Shown one piece after another: positions 42,865 to 51,380 of a stretch of DNA of 64,000 nt (positions are counted from its first letter, which is position 1; every line of letters starts with the position of its first letter). This DNA is from CAMLQK01 sp035690865 (GTDB lineage Bacteria > Patescibacteriota > Saccharimonadia > Saccharimonadales > UBA4665): contig DASSKE010000002.1 of the NCBI GenBank assembly GCA_035690865.1, positions 124,001-188,000 of the forward strand, in the 5' to 3' direction. The notes below the pieces were generated by a model. The model saw only the letters and a program-made list of their open reading frames with translations, was not told the origin of the DNA and searched no databases. The position numbers were made by a program, and so were the translations under genes.

Positions 42865-43497
42865 ATGCATCCACTTGCAGCCGAAACCTATAAGAAATGG
42901 CAGGGATTTACTACCGAGCAGCGCATTGCTTGCGCGACTGCCTTTGCTTGCACCGCTGTGCGACCCCTTCTTACGGCAGCTATTATTCTTCCCAGGTTAC
43001 GCGAGCGCGATTCAGTGTGGCACCCGGCCGAAACAGGAGGGCTGGCAGTAGCAGCCTTAACCGATATGGTCGACGGCGCCATTGCTAAAAGGCTGGATGC
43101 GGTGACGCCCGCAGGCGAGGCGGCGGACCCTTTTGCCGACAAAATTATGATGAACTCACTGGAGGGGGTGCTTGTTGCACGGGGTGAGATGTCGGCTATG
43201 CAGTTTGCAACAAGAGTGGTCCGTGACGGAGCTATCAGTATCTATCGCAAACAGATTACCGAAGAGTCAGGTGGCAAAGTGTCTATTAAGGCCGGTCCCG
43301 AAGGGCGGGTGAACACTTTTGCCAGATTGGCGACCGATATTGCTACAGCATCAAAGCTGAACCAAACATTTCCGCGAACGTTTCGAGGTTTGCGCATGGC
43401 CTCAACAGTTAGTACGGTGGTGTGCGGCGGTATAAGTATGTGGCGTATGCATAAAAATGTCCGCCAATGGCGTGCCCAGCGACTTACTGAGGAGTAA
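42865..43497 (+). CDS. CDP-alcohol phosphatidyltransferase family enzyme
   Basis: 210 residues, integral-membrane enzyme that joins CDP-diacylglycerol to an alcohol head group. The signature DGAIAKRLDAVTPAGEAADPFAD (~75-97) fits D-G-x2-A-(R/K)-x8-G-x3-D-x3-D with Lys in place of Arg. Helices flank it (ACTAVRPLLTAAIILPRL and further downstream). PgsA-like phosphatidylglycerophosphate or another product is possible. It suggests some phospholipid making even in this reduced genome. Its 3' end overlaps the malic enzyme gene by 14 nt. Confidence 0.85.
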   Translation: MHPLAAETYKKWQGFTTEQRIACATAFACTAVRPLLTAAIILPRLRERDSVWHPAETGGLAVAALTDMVDGAIAKRLDAVTPAGEAADPFADKIMMNSLEGVLVARGEMSAMQFATRVVRDGAISIYRKQITEESGGKVSIKAGPEGRVNTFARLATDIATASKLNQTFPRTFRGLRMASTVSTVVCGGISMWRMHKNVRQWRAQRLTEE

Positions 43498-44623
43498 TAA
43501 CTGCCGCAACCGCGTCAGTAAGACCAGGCGTAAAAGGGCCGGGAATGACATTATCAGCAGTAGGGTTAGGCACAAGCGCGGCAATCGCTTCTGCGGCAGC
43601 AATTTTGTGCTGGTCGGTGATTTGCTGAACGCCGTTGTCAAGCGCACCCCTAAAGATACCCGGAAAAGCCAAGGAATTATTGACTTGGTTGGCAAAGTCG
43701 CTTCGCCCGGTGGCTATAACGGCTACACCGGCTTCTTTGGCAACGTCGGGCATGACCTCGGGGATAGGGTTAGAAAGCGCAAAAATAATAGGATTCTTAT
43801 CCATGGTTCTTATCATTTCGGCAGTCAAGAGTCCTGGCTGAGACACGCCGATGCACACGTCTGCCCCTTGTAAAATGTCCTCCAGCGAACCGTCAATGCC
43901 TGAATGATTCGTATACTGAAGAAGCTTGCGCTTTTCGTTGTTGAGGTCGGTCCGGTTAGCGCTGACAATGCCTTTGCTATCAACGGCAAACATGCGTGGT
44001 TCAGCATAGGCGTGAAGCAGCTTGATAATAGCGGTGCCTGCGGCTCCTGCACCTACAACGACAATTTTGGCATCACTGAGGTTTCGGCCGGTCACTTTGG
44101 CGGCATTGATAAGCCCAGCCAGAGTTACTACAGCGGTTCCGTGCTGGTCATCGTGCATTACAGGAATGTCCAGCTCCGCTTTAAGACGTTCCTCAACTTC
44201 AAAACAAATGGGCGCTGCAATATCTTCGAGGTTAATGCCGCCAAAACTAGGGGCCATAGCCTTAACGGCGGCGACAATCTCATCTGCCGTGTGCACGTCA
44301 AGCACTACGGGTACTGCATCAATACCGGCAAAATGCTTAAAAAGCATCGCTTTACCTTCCATAACCGGCAAAGCGGCTTTGGGGCCGATATTGCCAAGGC
44401 CTAACACGGCTGATCCGTCACTCACTACCGCAACGGTATTATTAAGCCAAGTATATTCGCGAGCTTGCTCAGGGTGCTCGGCAATATAGGAGCTTACCGC
44501 GCCTACCCCAGGAGTGTAAAAGATGCTCATTGCTTCTTTAGAGTCAAGTGGGGCCTTGAGCGTAAGGCTGATTTTACCGTGTAATGCTTTGTGCTGTTTA
44601 AGTGACTCTTGTGCGTAATCCAT
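43484..44623 (-). CDS. NAD(P)-dependent malic enzyme
   Basis: 379 residues, oxidative decarboxylation of malate to pyruvate. N-terminal region AMSIFYTPGVG and LGLGNIGPKAALPVMEGKAMLFK, catalytic/metal motif LEDIAAPICFEVEERL and HDDQHGTA, then a NAD-binding domain IVVVGAGAAGTAI. The protein is the shorter bacterial type without a phosphotransacetylase-like tail. ATG 44623 (MDYAQESLKQH) sits 6 nt after TACAAT; the longer frame upstream is unlikely. It gives this cell an entry to pyruvate. Confidence 0.94.
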   Translation of the reverse strand: MDYAQESLKQHKALHGKISLTLKAPLDSKEAMSIFYTPGVGAVSSYIAEHPEQAREYTWLNNTVAVVSDGSAVLGLGNIGPKAALPVMEGKAMLFKHFAGIDAVPVVLDVHTADEIVAAVKAMAPSFGGINLEDIAAPICFEVEERLKAELDIPVMHDDQHGTAVVTLAGLINAAKVTGRNLSDAKIVVVGAGAAGTAIIKLLHAYAEPRMFAVDSKGIVSANRTDLNNEKRKLLQYTNHSGIDGSLEDILQGADVCIGVSQPGLLTAEMIRTMDKNPIIFALSNPIPEVMPDVAKEAGVAVIATGRSDFANQVNNSLAFPGIFRGALDNGVQQITDQHKIAAAEAIAALVPNPTADNVIPGPFTPGLTDAVAAVITPQ

Positions 44624-44628
44624 TCTAC

Positions 44629-44635
44629 TATTGTA
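44629..44635. promoter_or_regulatory. Shared symmetrical -10 element (malic enzyme / gene at 44680)
   Basis: The minus strand reads TACAAT, 6 nt before the malic enzyme ATG; the plus strand reads TATTGT (and an overlapping TACACT) toward 44680. Confidence 0.45.
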
Positions 44636-44679
44636 CACTGCTAAGATCGCACTCGGCCACAAAACAACAGGAGGTATAA

Positions 44680-45303
44680 ATGGCAGATCAATATGAAGGG
44701 TACCGCCAGGACGTTGAGCGCATAGGATGCATGGTTGAGGCTACAATGACATGCCGTGAGCCGACATTTCTTGAGGGTAATGACCCCTTTGAACGAGTCG
44801 GCATGTTCTTGCATGCTGCTCGCATGGTTGGTAGCAGAGATGCGCTTATGTCGCAGCAAGTGCGTTGGCTGAGTGAAATGCGCCGCAACAACGAACTTAC
44901 CGCTGACTGGGCGGACTTAAGCGAAGAACAGTTTAACGTCAAAGCACAGCAAAGCGCCGCATCAAGTGCCCGCGCCGCCCGCCAATGGTGTGCTACGCAA
45001 GTATACGTAGGCGCACGGGGCTTTCGCACCTACTGTCACGAAGAGATTGCGGGCTATACTACTGATTTACTTCGTATTATGGGCGTGGTGATCGCAGAAG
45101 ACGGGATTCAAGAAACCGCGGCAGATGAACGCAAAGCGTCAGCGCTGGCGAACCTTGCAGATGCCATGAGTAAGAGCTGGCCGCTGTGGGCAGTGACTAA
45201 TCCGGGATTTATCGCCTATAGCGAAGAAGAAAGGTTCCCTCACCAGGGGCATGTGGCACGCGAGGAGAGCATTGTGCAGTTCCTATATAACATTGCGGTG
45301 TAG
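44680..45303 (+). CDS. Unknown helical cytoplasmic protein
   Basis: 207 residues, not recognised; predicted mostly alpha helix with no membrane segment. Three or four Cys and several Trp. AACAGGAGG ends ~5 nt before the ATG, so it is an SD-type gene with a ~40-nt leader, unlike its divergent neighbour. It precedes rplS by 89 nt; rplS has its own promoter. Probably lineage-specific. Confidence 0.65.
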   Translation: MADQYEGYRQDVERIGCMVEATMTCREPTFLEGNDPFERVGMFLHAARMVGSRDALMSQQVRWLSEMRRNNELTADWADLSEEQFNVKAQQSAASSARAARQWCATQVYVGARGFRTYCHEEIAGYTTDLLRIMGVVIAEDGIQETAADERKASALANLADAMSKSWPLWAVTNPGFIAYSEEERFPHQGHVAREESIVQFLYNIAV

Positions 45304-45348
45304 GGCAATAATTAAGCGTAAAGTGTTTTCAAACAGTAACAGATGTGC

Positions 45349-45367
45349 TATACTTGCTTCAAAGCAA
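45349..45367 (+). promoter_or_regulatory. rplS promoter with palindrome at the start site
   Basis: TGTGCTATACT is an extended -10 (hexamer 45349-45354). It is followed at once by the perfect palindrome TTGCTT-CA-AAGCAA (45354-45367) over the expected start site near 45361. The leader is about 30 nt. Confidence 0.5.
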
Positions 45368-45392
45368 TTATTAGTGTAAAGTAGGTCAGGTT

Positions 45393-45854
45393 ATGCAATC
45401 TGTTATTCAAAAGATCGAAGCAAAGTTCAAAAAAGCCGCCGTCGTTGACGTAAAAAGCGGTGACACCGTTAAGGTACACCAGAAAATTAAAGAAGGTAAC
45501 AAAGAGCGCGTGCAGATCTTTCAGGGTCTGGTTATCCGCACCGACCGTAAAGGCAGTCACACCTCTCGCATTACCGTTCGTCGCATCGCAAGCGGCGTTG
45601 GCGTAGAAAAGAGCTTCTTGCTCCACAGCCCCCTTATCCTTAAGGTAGAAGTTACCAAGCGTAGCAAAGTACGCCGCAACTACCTTACCTACATGCGCAG
45701 CCGTACTGGTAAAGCAGCTCGTCTTACCAGCGTAGACTTTGACCGTGAGCTCGTTAACGATGTTCACGACAAAAAGGCTGAGGCCGAAGAAGAAAAGCTG
45801 CACGAAGATGCTGCTCACGAGCACGAAGCCGCACCAAAGAAAGACGAAAAATAG
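45393..45854 (+). CDS. rplS: 50S ribosomal protein L19
   Basis: 153 residues. The first ~115 match L19: FKKAAVVDVKSGDTVKVHQKI, RVQIFQGLVIRTDRKG, and VRRNYLTYMRSRTGKAARL. L19 sits at the interface between ribosomal subunits. A C-terminal tail of ~35 residues is added, rich in Glu, Lys, Ala and His (HDKKAEAEEEKLHEDAAHEHE); such tails are rare in free-living bacteria. It stands alone, not with trmD/rpsP as in many bacteria, and ends at a terminator. Confidence 0.95.
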   Translation: MQSVIQKIEAKFKKAAVVDVKSGDTVKVHQKIKEGNKERVQIFQGLVIRTDRKGSHTSRITVRRIASGVGVEKSFLLHSPLILKVEVTKRSKVRRNYLTYMRSRTGKAARLTSVDFDRELVNDVHDKKAEAEEEKLHEDAAHEHEAAPKKDEK

Positions 45855-45890
45855 TCTTTTGCAGGTAATGCAGGTAGAATCCTGAACAAA

Positions 45891-45915
45891 CCCCCGGCAG
45901 TTGTCCGGGGGTTTT
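45891..45915 (+). terminator. Rho-independent terminator after rplS
   Basis: CCCCCGG / CCGGGGG stem of seven pairs with a seven-base loop, followed by TTTT. Confidence 0.85.
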
Positions 45916-45936
45916 GAATTGCCGGGCAAGCTGTGC

Positions 45937-45942
45937 TAGGCT
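45937..45942 (+). promoter_or_regulatory. -10-like box TAGGCT before rnhB
   Basis: TAGGCT with TGC before it, 7 nt before the rnhB ATG at 45950, within 35 nt of the rplS terminator. Confidence 0.45.
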
Positions 45943-45949
45943 GTAAAGC

Positions 45950-46516
45950 ATGATAGTTGGCGTTGATGAAGTTGGGCGCGGTTGTTGGGCTGGCCCAGTG
46001 GTGGCAGGAGCGGTGCTTTTGGCCAAGCCGATGCGCGGATTGCGCGATTCTAAAAAGCTCACCAAAGCCCAGCGCGAGACGCTTGATATCCGCATCCGGC
46101 GCACTGCTTTAGCGGTTGGCATTGGCTGGGCAAGCCATCATGAGATCGACGAGAAAGGATTGACCGAGGCGGTGCGCTTGGCCATGCAGCGAGCAGTCGC
46201 GCAAATTACGTTGCCATATGAACAGCTTATTATAGATGGCAATTACAATTTCTTGCCAGAGATTGCTTGCAGCCAAACGCTCATTAAGGCCGACGACACC
46301 GTGCCGGCTGTGAGTGCGGCTAGCATTGTTGCAAAAGTAGCCCGCGACGCCTGGATGGCCACACATGCGGCAAAAGCGTTTCCAGCGTATGGCTTTGACA
46401 AGCATGTTGGTTACGGAACGCCACAGCACCGAGCATCTATTGCGGAGTTTGGGCTGTGTGAGCTGCACAGACGCCGATTTGCACCCATACGGGCTATAGA
46501 GGGGTTTGTTGCTTGA
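45950..46516 (+). CDS. rnhB: Ribonuclease HII
   Basis: 188 residues. IVGVDEVGRGCWAGPVVAGAVLL with the D-E-G-R-G motif, DSKKLTKAQRE, KADDTVPAVSAASIVAKVARD, and the late Gly-Tyr region. It removes ribonucleotides from DNA and RNA primers. The three acidic catalytic residues are present (DE near 5, KADD ~115, IIDGN). The stop overlaps the next gene by 4 nt (TTGA). Confidence 0.94.
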   Translation: MIVGVDEVGRGCWAGPVVAGAVLLAKPMRGLRDSKKLTKAQRETLDIRIRRTALAVGIGWASHHEIDEKGLTEAVRLAMQRAVAQITLPYEQLIIDGNYNFLPEIACSQTLIKADDTVPAVSAASIVAKVARDAWMATHAAKAFPAYGFDKHVGYGTPQHRASIAEFGLCELHRRRFAPIRAIEGFVA

Positions 46517-46854
46517 ATACCAGTGCCATAGGCCGCCGTGCTGAACAAGTTGCGGCGGCTTTTTTAGTACGCAAAGGATGCCAGATTATAGCCGCAAACT
46601 GGCGGACGCGATATTGCGAAATAGACATAGTTGCGTATCGTGACAGCACTGTCTACTTTTGCGAAGTAAAATACCGCGCCACCGCCACACAAGGTACTGG
46701 ACTGGAATATATAACTCCAACCAAATTGCGCCAAATGCATTTTGCGGCCGAAATGTGGGTCCATGCCCATAGTTGGCAGGGCGATTACGAAGTATGTGCA
46801 ATAGAAGTTTCGGGCGCTTCGTTTGCTATAACCGGCGTCGCTAAAGACCTCTAA
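46513..46854 (+). CDS. YraN-family (UPF0102) endonuclease-fold protein
   Basis: 113 residues. G.(R).AE..AA.FL and CEIDIVAYRDSTVYFCEVKYR carry the E-x-D-(x)n-E-V-K restriction-endonuclease-like core; the family is often next to rnhB, as here. Role uncertain, perhaps DNA repair. TTG start at 46513, overlapping the rnhB stop by 4 nt; no ATG fits. Its end overlaps the aminopeptidase gene by 4 nt on the other strand. Confidence 0.9.
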   Translation: MNTSAIGRRAEQVAAAFLVRKGCQIIAANWRTRYCEIDIVAYRDSTVYFCEVKYRATATQGTGLEYITPTKLRQMHFAAEMWVHAHSWQGDYEVCAIEVSGASFAITGVAKDL

Positions 46855-49403
46855 GCTTTAAAATACTTTTTGATTGCAGCCAGATCGCGGTCACGCCAAG
46901 CGGATTGCCACTGAATAACTTCAATCCCTTGCTTGTATGCACGCTCTAATGAAGGCTCCATTACTGATTCAAAAAAAGCTTTGTACTCTTTGAGGAATGC
47001 CGCATCACTGGTAGTTCGGGCTACAAACATCGGGAGGCGGCTAAATGACATATCACTGCCGAGATTTTCTTTAAGCCACTCCCAGTTGTGGCGGACCCAG
47101 TCCCAGGTAGCCTGGCGGGCAAAACGGTTGCTAAAACTGTACGAGATCCAGTACATCACATCCTGAAGGCGCACCGTATCTGTTTTTATGAGTGACAACG
47201 CTTCGGCGATAAGTTCAGGCTGACGGAAGTTAGTAATACCAGCAGAAAGGGTTACCCGTTCTTCGGCAGAATTGCTCGTATTGTGCAGTTCAAGCAGGCG
47301 GTCAAACTCCGCCCGGCCGCCGCGACGGGCAATGTCAGTGTAAATAATGCCGCGCATTTCGGGGTTAAGGTCGCTTGTCTGCTTCATAGCGGCAAATTTT
47401 GTTTGTATGTCTTTGACGACCGAAGGCTCATCACTTATTGCGGCGATGCTCAAGATTGTCGGGCGTAGTAATGTATCAAAATGGCTGTCGTCTTTTTTGG
47501 GGTTGAGGCCGAGCCGTTGTAATTGTTGGGCAATAAGTTGCCGGCCAAAAGGTTTTGTAGCTTCGCGCAGTTCTTCATCGTTCATTATAGTGCGGATGGC
47601 GGCAAAATTGGCCGTAATAATATCCCACACAACATCGCTATCTTCATTTTGAAAAGCTTCTAACAAGTGAAGGGCGGCAAGTGTGTCGCTGTAGCCGGCT
47701 TTGGCGGCCTCAAATGCATCACTGAGTACACCCAGGCGGTCCAGTGGGGCGAGCTGTCCATCACGAATGCGTTTTGCGAGCACGTTGGTGTGGTCTGCGT
47801 CGTAAATGACCCGGCAAAAACTAGATTGGTCACGATTAAGTTTGAGCTCCGCTGGTTCATCTAGGGTAAATGACGTGGCAGCCGAGGTAAGCATGTCGGG
47901 TACCTTCGGGCCGCCACCTAGTGCAATTGGCCAAAGCTGCTTGCTACTATGCTTGCGTGCAAGCGGATTAATAAAGAACTGCTCTTGCTGCAAATCAACG
48001 CGTGTGCCAGAAACAGTTGCTTTTACAACCGGATAGCCGGGCTGACTCGTCCAAGCCGACATGATAGATCGGATAGGCTTGTGCGAAACATGTTCCAGGG
48101 CATCCCATAGGTCAACAGTATCGGTATTTTTGTAGGCGTGCTTTTTAAGGTAGTAGCGCAAACCATCGCGGAAATCTTCTTTGCCAAGATATTTAGAGAG
48201 CATTAGTATGCAACTACCGCCTTTGCTGTAGCTGATAGTGTCAAAGATGGTGCGAATCTCGTCGGGGTGGTTAACCGGCACCTCAATGGCATGGGTGTTC
48301 TCGAGGGCGTCGAGTTTAAGGGCAATTTGCTGCTCCTCAACAATGTACTGCGTCATCATGTGCCATTCCGGGAAGAGCTCGTCCACGGCTAAGTAGGCCA
48401 TAACATTGGCAAATCCTTCGTTGAGCCATAGGTCGGTCCACCAGCGCATAGTAACCAGATTCCCAAACCATTGGTGGGTCAGCTCGTGGCAGACTACTTC
48501 GGCAACGTATTGTTTAACGGGCATGCTGGTGTTCTCGGGGTCAACCAACAATGAATGTTCACGGAAGGTTATAAGTCCCCAGTTTTCCATGGCACCCGAG
48601 GCAAAGTCGGGCAGTGCTACAAAGTCACACTTTGGCAGCGGAAAAGGAATAGCAAAGAAATCTTCAAAGTATTCCAGACATCGCACAGCGGTCTCAAGTG
48701 CAAATTCAGTGTGCTTAACGTGCTCAGCTGTGGCAAAAGTGCGCACAAGTGTACCATTCTTGGTTGTTTTTTCCAGACTTTTCAGCTCACCGTAAGCAAA
48801 AGCCAGCAAGTAGGTAGACATAATCGGTGTTGTTTCAAAGGTGGTAACCAGCGCGTCACCCTGTGTCTTTTGTGTTTTTACAGGAGTGTTGGCGAGGACG
48901 GTCTCACCCACCGGGCTGGTAAGTGTCAAATCAAAAGTAGCCTTAGCTTCTGGCTCGTCAATACACGGAAAAGCCTGCCGGGCATGGTGGCTCTCAAATT
49001 GAGTAGCGATAAGTTGCTTTTGCTGCCCATCCTGCTTAAAAGTGGAGGCATATACGCCGTCCATAATGCGGGTTATTGGGCCGGTAAAGTGCAGGGTAAT
49101 TTCGTAGTCGCCAGCGAATAGGCGCTCCGACGTATGCAGGCGCACCTCGTCAAAGCTCTTGTGGTGGCTAATGCGATCAACGGTAATATCCTGATGCTCT
49201 TTTTTTGTATGTTGAACGACTTGCGCGCTAGAGATGTGCAAGCCATGTTGGTGAAAAGTCAGCCGCTGGCTTGGTGGTCCGACTTTCTTGCCACGGATAA
49301 CAACCGAGCCGCTTAGTTCGAGCGTATCCCGATTTGGGTTTAGGGTGATGGCGTAGTTGGTGGGTTGGAAGTTTTTAAAAAGACGTCGTACGTTTTTACT
49401 CAT
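46851..49403 (-). CDS. M1-family aminopeptidase
   Basis: 850 residues, zinc metalloaminopeptidase (aminopeptidase N-type), complete. Exopeptidase motif GAMENWGLITFRE (~272) and zinc motif HELTHQWFGN-18-NEGFAN (~303), with all ligands (His, His, Glu) and the catalytic Glu. C-terminal ERAP1-like helical domain. No signal peptide at the start (MSKNVRRLFKNF), so it is cytoplasmic and likely trims peptides taken up from a host. TAGAAT lies 6 nt before the ATG; no Shine-Dalgarno site. Confidence 0.95.
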   Translation of the reverse strand: MSKNVRRLFKNFQPTNYAITLNPNRDTLELSGSVVIRGKKVGPPSQRLTFHQHGLHISSAQVVQHTKKEHQDITVDRISHHKSFDEVRLHTSERLFAGDYEITLHFTGPITRIMDGVYASTFKQDGQQKQLIATQFESHHARQAFPCIDEPEAKATFDLTLTSPVGETVLANTPVKTQKTQGDALVTTFETTPIMSTYLLAFAYGELKSLEKTTKNGTLVRTFATAEHVKHTEFALETAVRCLEYFEDFFAIPFPLPKCDFVALPDFASGAMENWGLITFREHSLLVDPENTSMPVKQYVAEVVCHELTHQWFGNLVTMRWWTDLWLNEGFANVMAYLAVDELFPEWHMMTQYIVEEQQIALKLDALENTHAIEVPVNHPDEIRTIFDTISYSKGGSCILMLSKYLGKEDFRDGLRYYLKKHAYKNTDTVDLWDALEHVSHKPIRSIMSAWTSQPGYPVVKATVSGTRVDLQQEQFFINPLARKHSSKQLWPIALGGGPKVPDMLTSAATSFTLDEPAELKLNRDQSSFCRVIYDADHTNVLAKRIRDGQLAPLDRLGVLSDAFEAAKAGYSDTLAALHLLEAFQNEDSDVVWDIITANFAAIRTIMNDEELREATKPFGRQLIAQQLQRLGLNPKKDDSHFDTLLRPTILSIAAISDEPSVVKDIQTKFAAMKQTSDLNPEMRGIIYTDIARRGGRAEFDRLLELHNTSNSAEERVTLSAGITNFRQPELIAEALSLIKTDTVRLQDVMYWISYSFSNRFARQATWDWVRHNWEWLKENLGSDMSFSRLPMFVARTTSDAAFLKEYKAFFESVMEPSLERAYKQGIEVIQWQSAWRDRDLAAIKKYFKA

Positions 49404-49408
49404 TCCCC

Positions 49409-49415
49409 TATTCTA
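49409..49415. promoter_or_regulatory. Shared symmetrical -10 element (aminopeptidase / gene at 49479)
   Basis: The minus strand reads TAGAAT, 6 nt before the aminopeptidase ATG; the plus strand reads TATTCT toward the large unknown gene. Confidence 0.45.
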
Positions 49416-49428
49416 GCACAGCTAACTG

Positions 49429-49482
49429 ATGTATTTGTTGCACTTGCAAATGGTAAGAAAGATGGCAATAATAGCCAGGTGA
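49429..49482 (+). CDS. Possible 17-codon leader ORF
   Basis: ATG 49429 opens a 17-residue frame ending TGA at 49480-49482, which overlaps the proposed GTG start of the next gene (GTGA). It lies 14 nt after the plus-strand TATTCT. It may be a translationally coupled leader peptide or chance. Confidence 0.25.
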   Translation: MYLLHLQMVRKMAIIAR

Positions 49483-51275
49483 CTCATCCCGAAGACGTCG
49501 GCAAATACCTTGATGCAAATCTCACCCCCACCGCCGGGGCGATTAACTATGGCAACGAAAAGATGGCCTATATGATGCGTGAGGAATTGGGCGAAGAGTA
49601 CTTACCGGTGTCGCTCGCCCACGTTTCGCGATTTGGAGTAAGTCCAACTATCCGGGATGCCTCGTTTTCGGTTTGTACGGTGCCACTCATGCTTATAAAT
49701 AACATCGAAGGCGGCCCGCTTCCCCGTAAGGGAATCTTAGCAACGGTTGGGGCAATTGGCGTGGGCAATCTGTGTTGGGTAGCGAGCAGCGATGCGGCGG
49801 TGTTCATAGCCCAGGAGAACAATATTGCCCCCGAAGAAGTGCCTATGAGCGATGCGGTAAACTGGCGTAAAGAAGCTGGTAAAAGTATCGAGCATTGCCT
49901 AGATTTAGTGAAGAGTCTTGATATCCGACCGCAACCGGGGGATATCCCCTTCGGTAGGCCGCAAGAACCTAACGTTGACCTATTCAACAAAATGAACGAC
50001 CTCATGTCTCTTAATGCCCGCGCCCGAATTATGTTGTCTACGGTGATGCTAAGTGGGCACAGTCGTAGTTTTGTGGGTCTCGAAAAAGCCACAAATCAGA
50101 TTGAGCACCACCTTAATCGGGGCGTGCTTGCTTCGGAACTTGTAAAGATGGACGCCACAACAAGCCGTCGTGCCGTAGCGTTGGCAAAAGAGCTTACCGC
50201 GCGGGTTGGGGCGCTCCCGTACATGACATATACCGCTCTCAAAGAAGTGATTATTATGTCTCGGGACGTCTTGGGCGCTGTCCCCGGCAATGCTGCCAAC
50301 TTGCAGCAAGCTCAAATAGAGCAGCGGAGGGTCTTTGCCGAGGGAGCTGATCCGCGGGTACGACGTGCTATAGAAAGACGCTTTGCCGGCCACGACGAGG
50401 CTGTATCTATAGATGTAGAGACGCCCGATGGCGAAACGTTGCACATTACCGGCGGCTCAATAACGTCGGTTATACAAGAAATCGCCGCACATCAGGCTCA
50501 GCCCCAACCACAGGCACCGGCAGCAGCGGAAGTGAACGTTGCCCAGTCTCAAAGTGCTATTGATATATTCCCTCAGGCCCAGCAACTCGATTTCGAAATT
50601 CTACCCGAAGGCGGCCTGGAGCATCACATACGAAAAATGGCTCAGGCAAAACAGGAGCGGCAGCCAAAGGGTACAAAACGAGCGCAAGAGCTAGAGGTTA
50701 GTGATAGACGCGTACAGGTGATGAAAGAAATAGTTGAGCTGTGGGGCAGCGAAAATGTCGACTTTTATACCGGCAACTTCAGTAAGCGTCGCAAGAAGAA
50801 GATTGAAGTACAACCTTCTGCTGAGTCCTCGGATACGGCTGGTCAGGGCAAGGAGGTAGAAGTGTACGATGACTTTATACTGCTGGTGCTCAAAGATTAC
50901 GACGAACAGGGGAATCTGCGCGGTGAGCATATTATTGCCGAAAGTCCTTTTGACACACATGAGCACTCACTCTTTGTCTTGCGTCATGATGTGCGGACTG
51001 GCCATGGCGTGGACCGGGACTGGAACGAAATAATGAAGTGGCATAAAGACGATGTACGCAAAGCTGGCGCCCGGCGCCTACAGCATTTATCGAGTAACGA
51101 GATAGGCGATGCCGAATTGATGGCCGAGAAAGTATTCTCATTACTGACGTGCGAGCCAGATGTGTTCCCGCATCTTGAATTTGGTGGCTACAATGCAAAA
51201 CGCAAGGCTATGCGAACGTGGGTGCGGGGCGGCCGAACGGCATTGTCCGGCCAAGCTGATATGCCCGAAGCCTAA
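49479..51275 (+). CDS. Large unknown protein
   Basis: About 598 residues from GTG 49479; the frame stays open upstream to 49365 without a good ATG, so the start is uncertain. No membrane segment. The first ~330 residues are mixed alpha/beta with a moderately hydrophobic stretch (GILATVGAIGVGNLCWVASS). An Ala/Pro/Gln-rich linker (~350-400) follows, then a second domain (~440-590) containing VMKEIVELWGSENVDFYTGNF, a Lys/Arg-rich patch (FSKRRKKK) and DWNEIMKWHKDDVRKAG. Not recognised. Confidence 0.6.
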   Translation: MTHPEDVGKYLDANLTPTAGAINYGNEKMAYMMREELGEEYLPVSLAHVSRFGVSPTIRDASFSVCTVPLMLINNIEGGPLPRKGILATVGAIGVGNLCWVASSDAAVFIAQENNIAPEEVPMSDAVNWRKEAGKSIEHCLDLVKSLDIRPQPGDIPFGRPQEPNVDLFNKMNDLMSLNARARIMLSTVMLSGHSRSFVGLEKATNQIEHHLNRGVLASELVKMDATTSRRAVALAKELTARVGALPYMTYTALKEVIIMSRDVLGAVPGNAANLQQAQIEQRRVFAEGADPRVRRAIERRFAGHDEAVSIDVETPDGETLHITGGSITSVIQEIAAHQAQPQPQAPAAAEVNVAQSQSAIDIFPQAQQLDFEILPEGGLEHHIRKMAQAKQERQPKGTKRAQELEVSDRRVQVMKEIVELWGSENVDFYTGNFSKRRKKKIEVQPSAESSDTAGQGKEVEVYDDFILLVLKDYDEQGNLRGEHIIAESPFDTHEHSLFVLRHDVRTGHGVDRDWNEIMKWHKDDVRKAGARRLQHLSSNEIGDAELMAEKVFSLLTCEPDVFPHLEFGGYNAKRKAMRTWVRGGRTALSGQADMPEA

Positions 51276-51306
51276 GGCTGCGCTTGCAATTTGCTATGTG
51301 GGTTGC

Positions 51307-51312
51307 TATTAT
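51307..51312 (+). promoter_or_regulatory. Extended -10 box TGCTATTAT of nusA
   Basis: TATTAT preceded by TGC; expected start near 51319, giving a leader of ~60 nt. Confidence 0.5.
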
Positions 51313-51322
51313 ATAAGAGAAC

Positions 51323-51350
51323 GGTCGGCCACGCATAGGTCGGCTTTTTT
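51323..51350 (+). terminator. Terminator-like hairpin in the nusA leader
   Basis: GGTCGGCC (51323-51330) pairs with GGTCGGCT (51338-51345): eight pairs including three G-U, with a 7-nt loop. TTTTT follows at once. It lies just downstream of the likely nusA start site, so it may be an attenuator, or the terminator of the preceding gene. Confidence 0.45.
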
Positions 51351-51380
51351 CGTATCACCCTCCTCAAGAAAGGAAAAACA

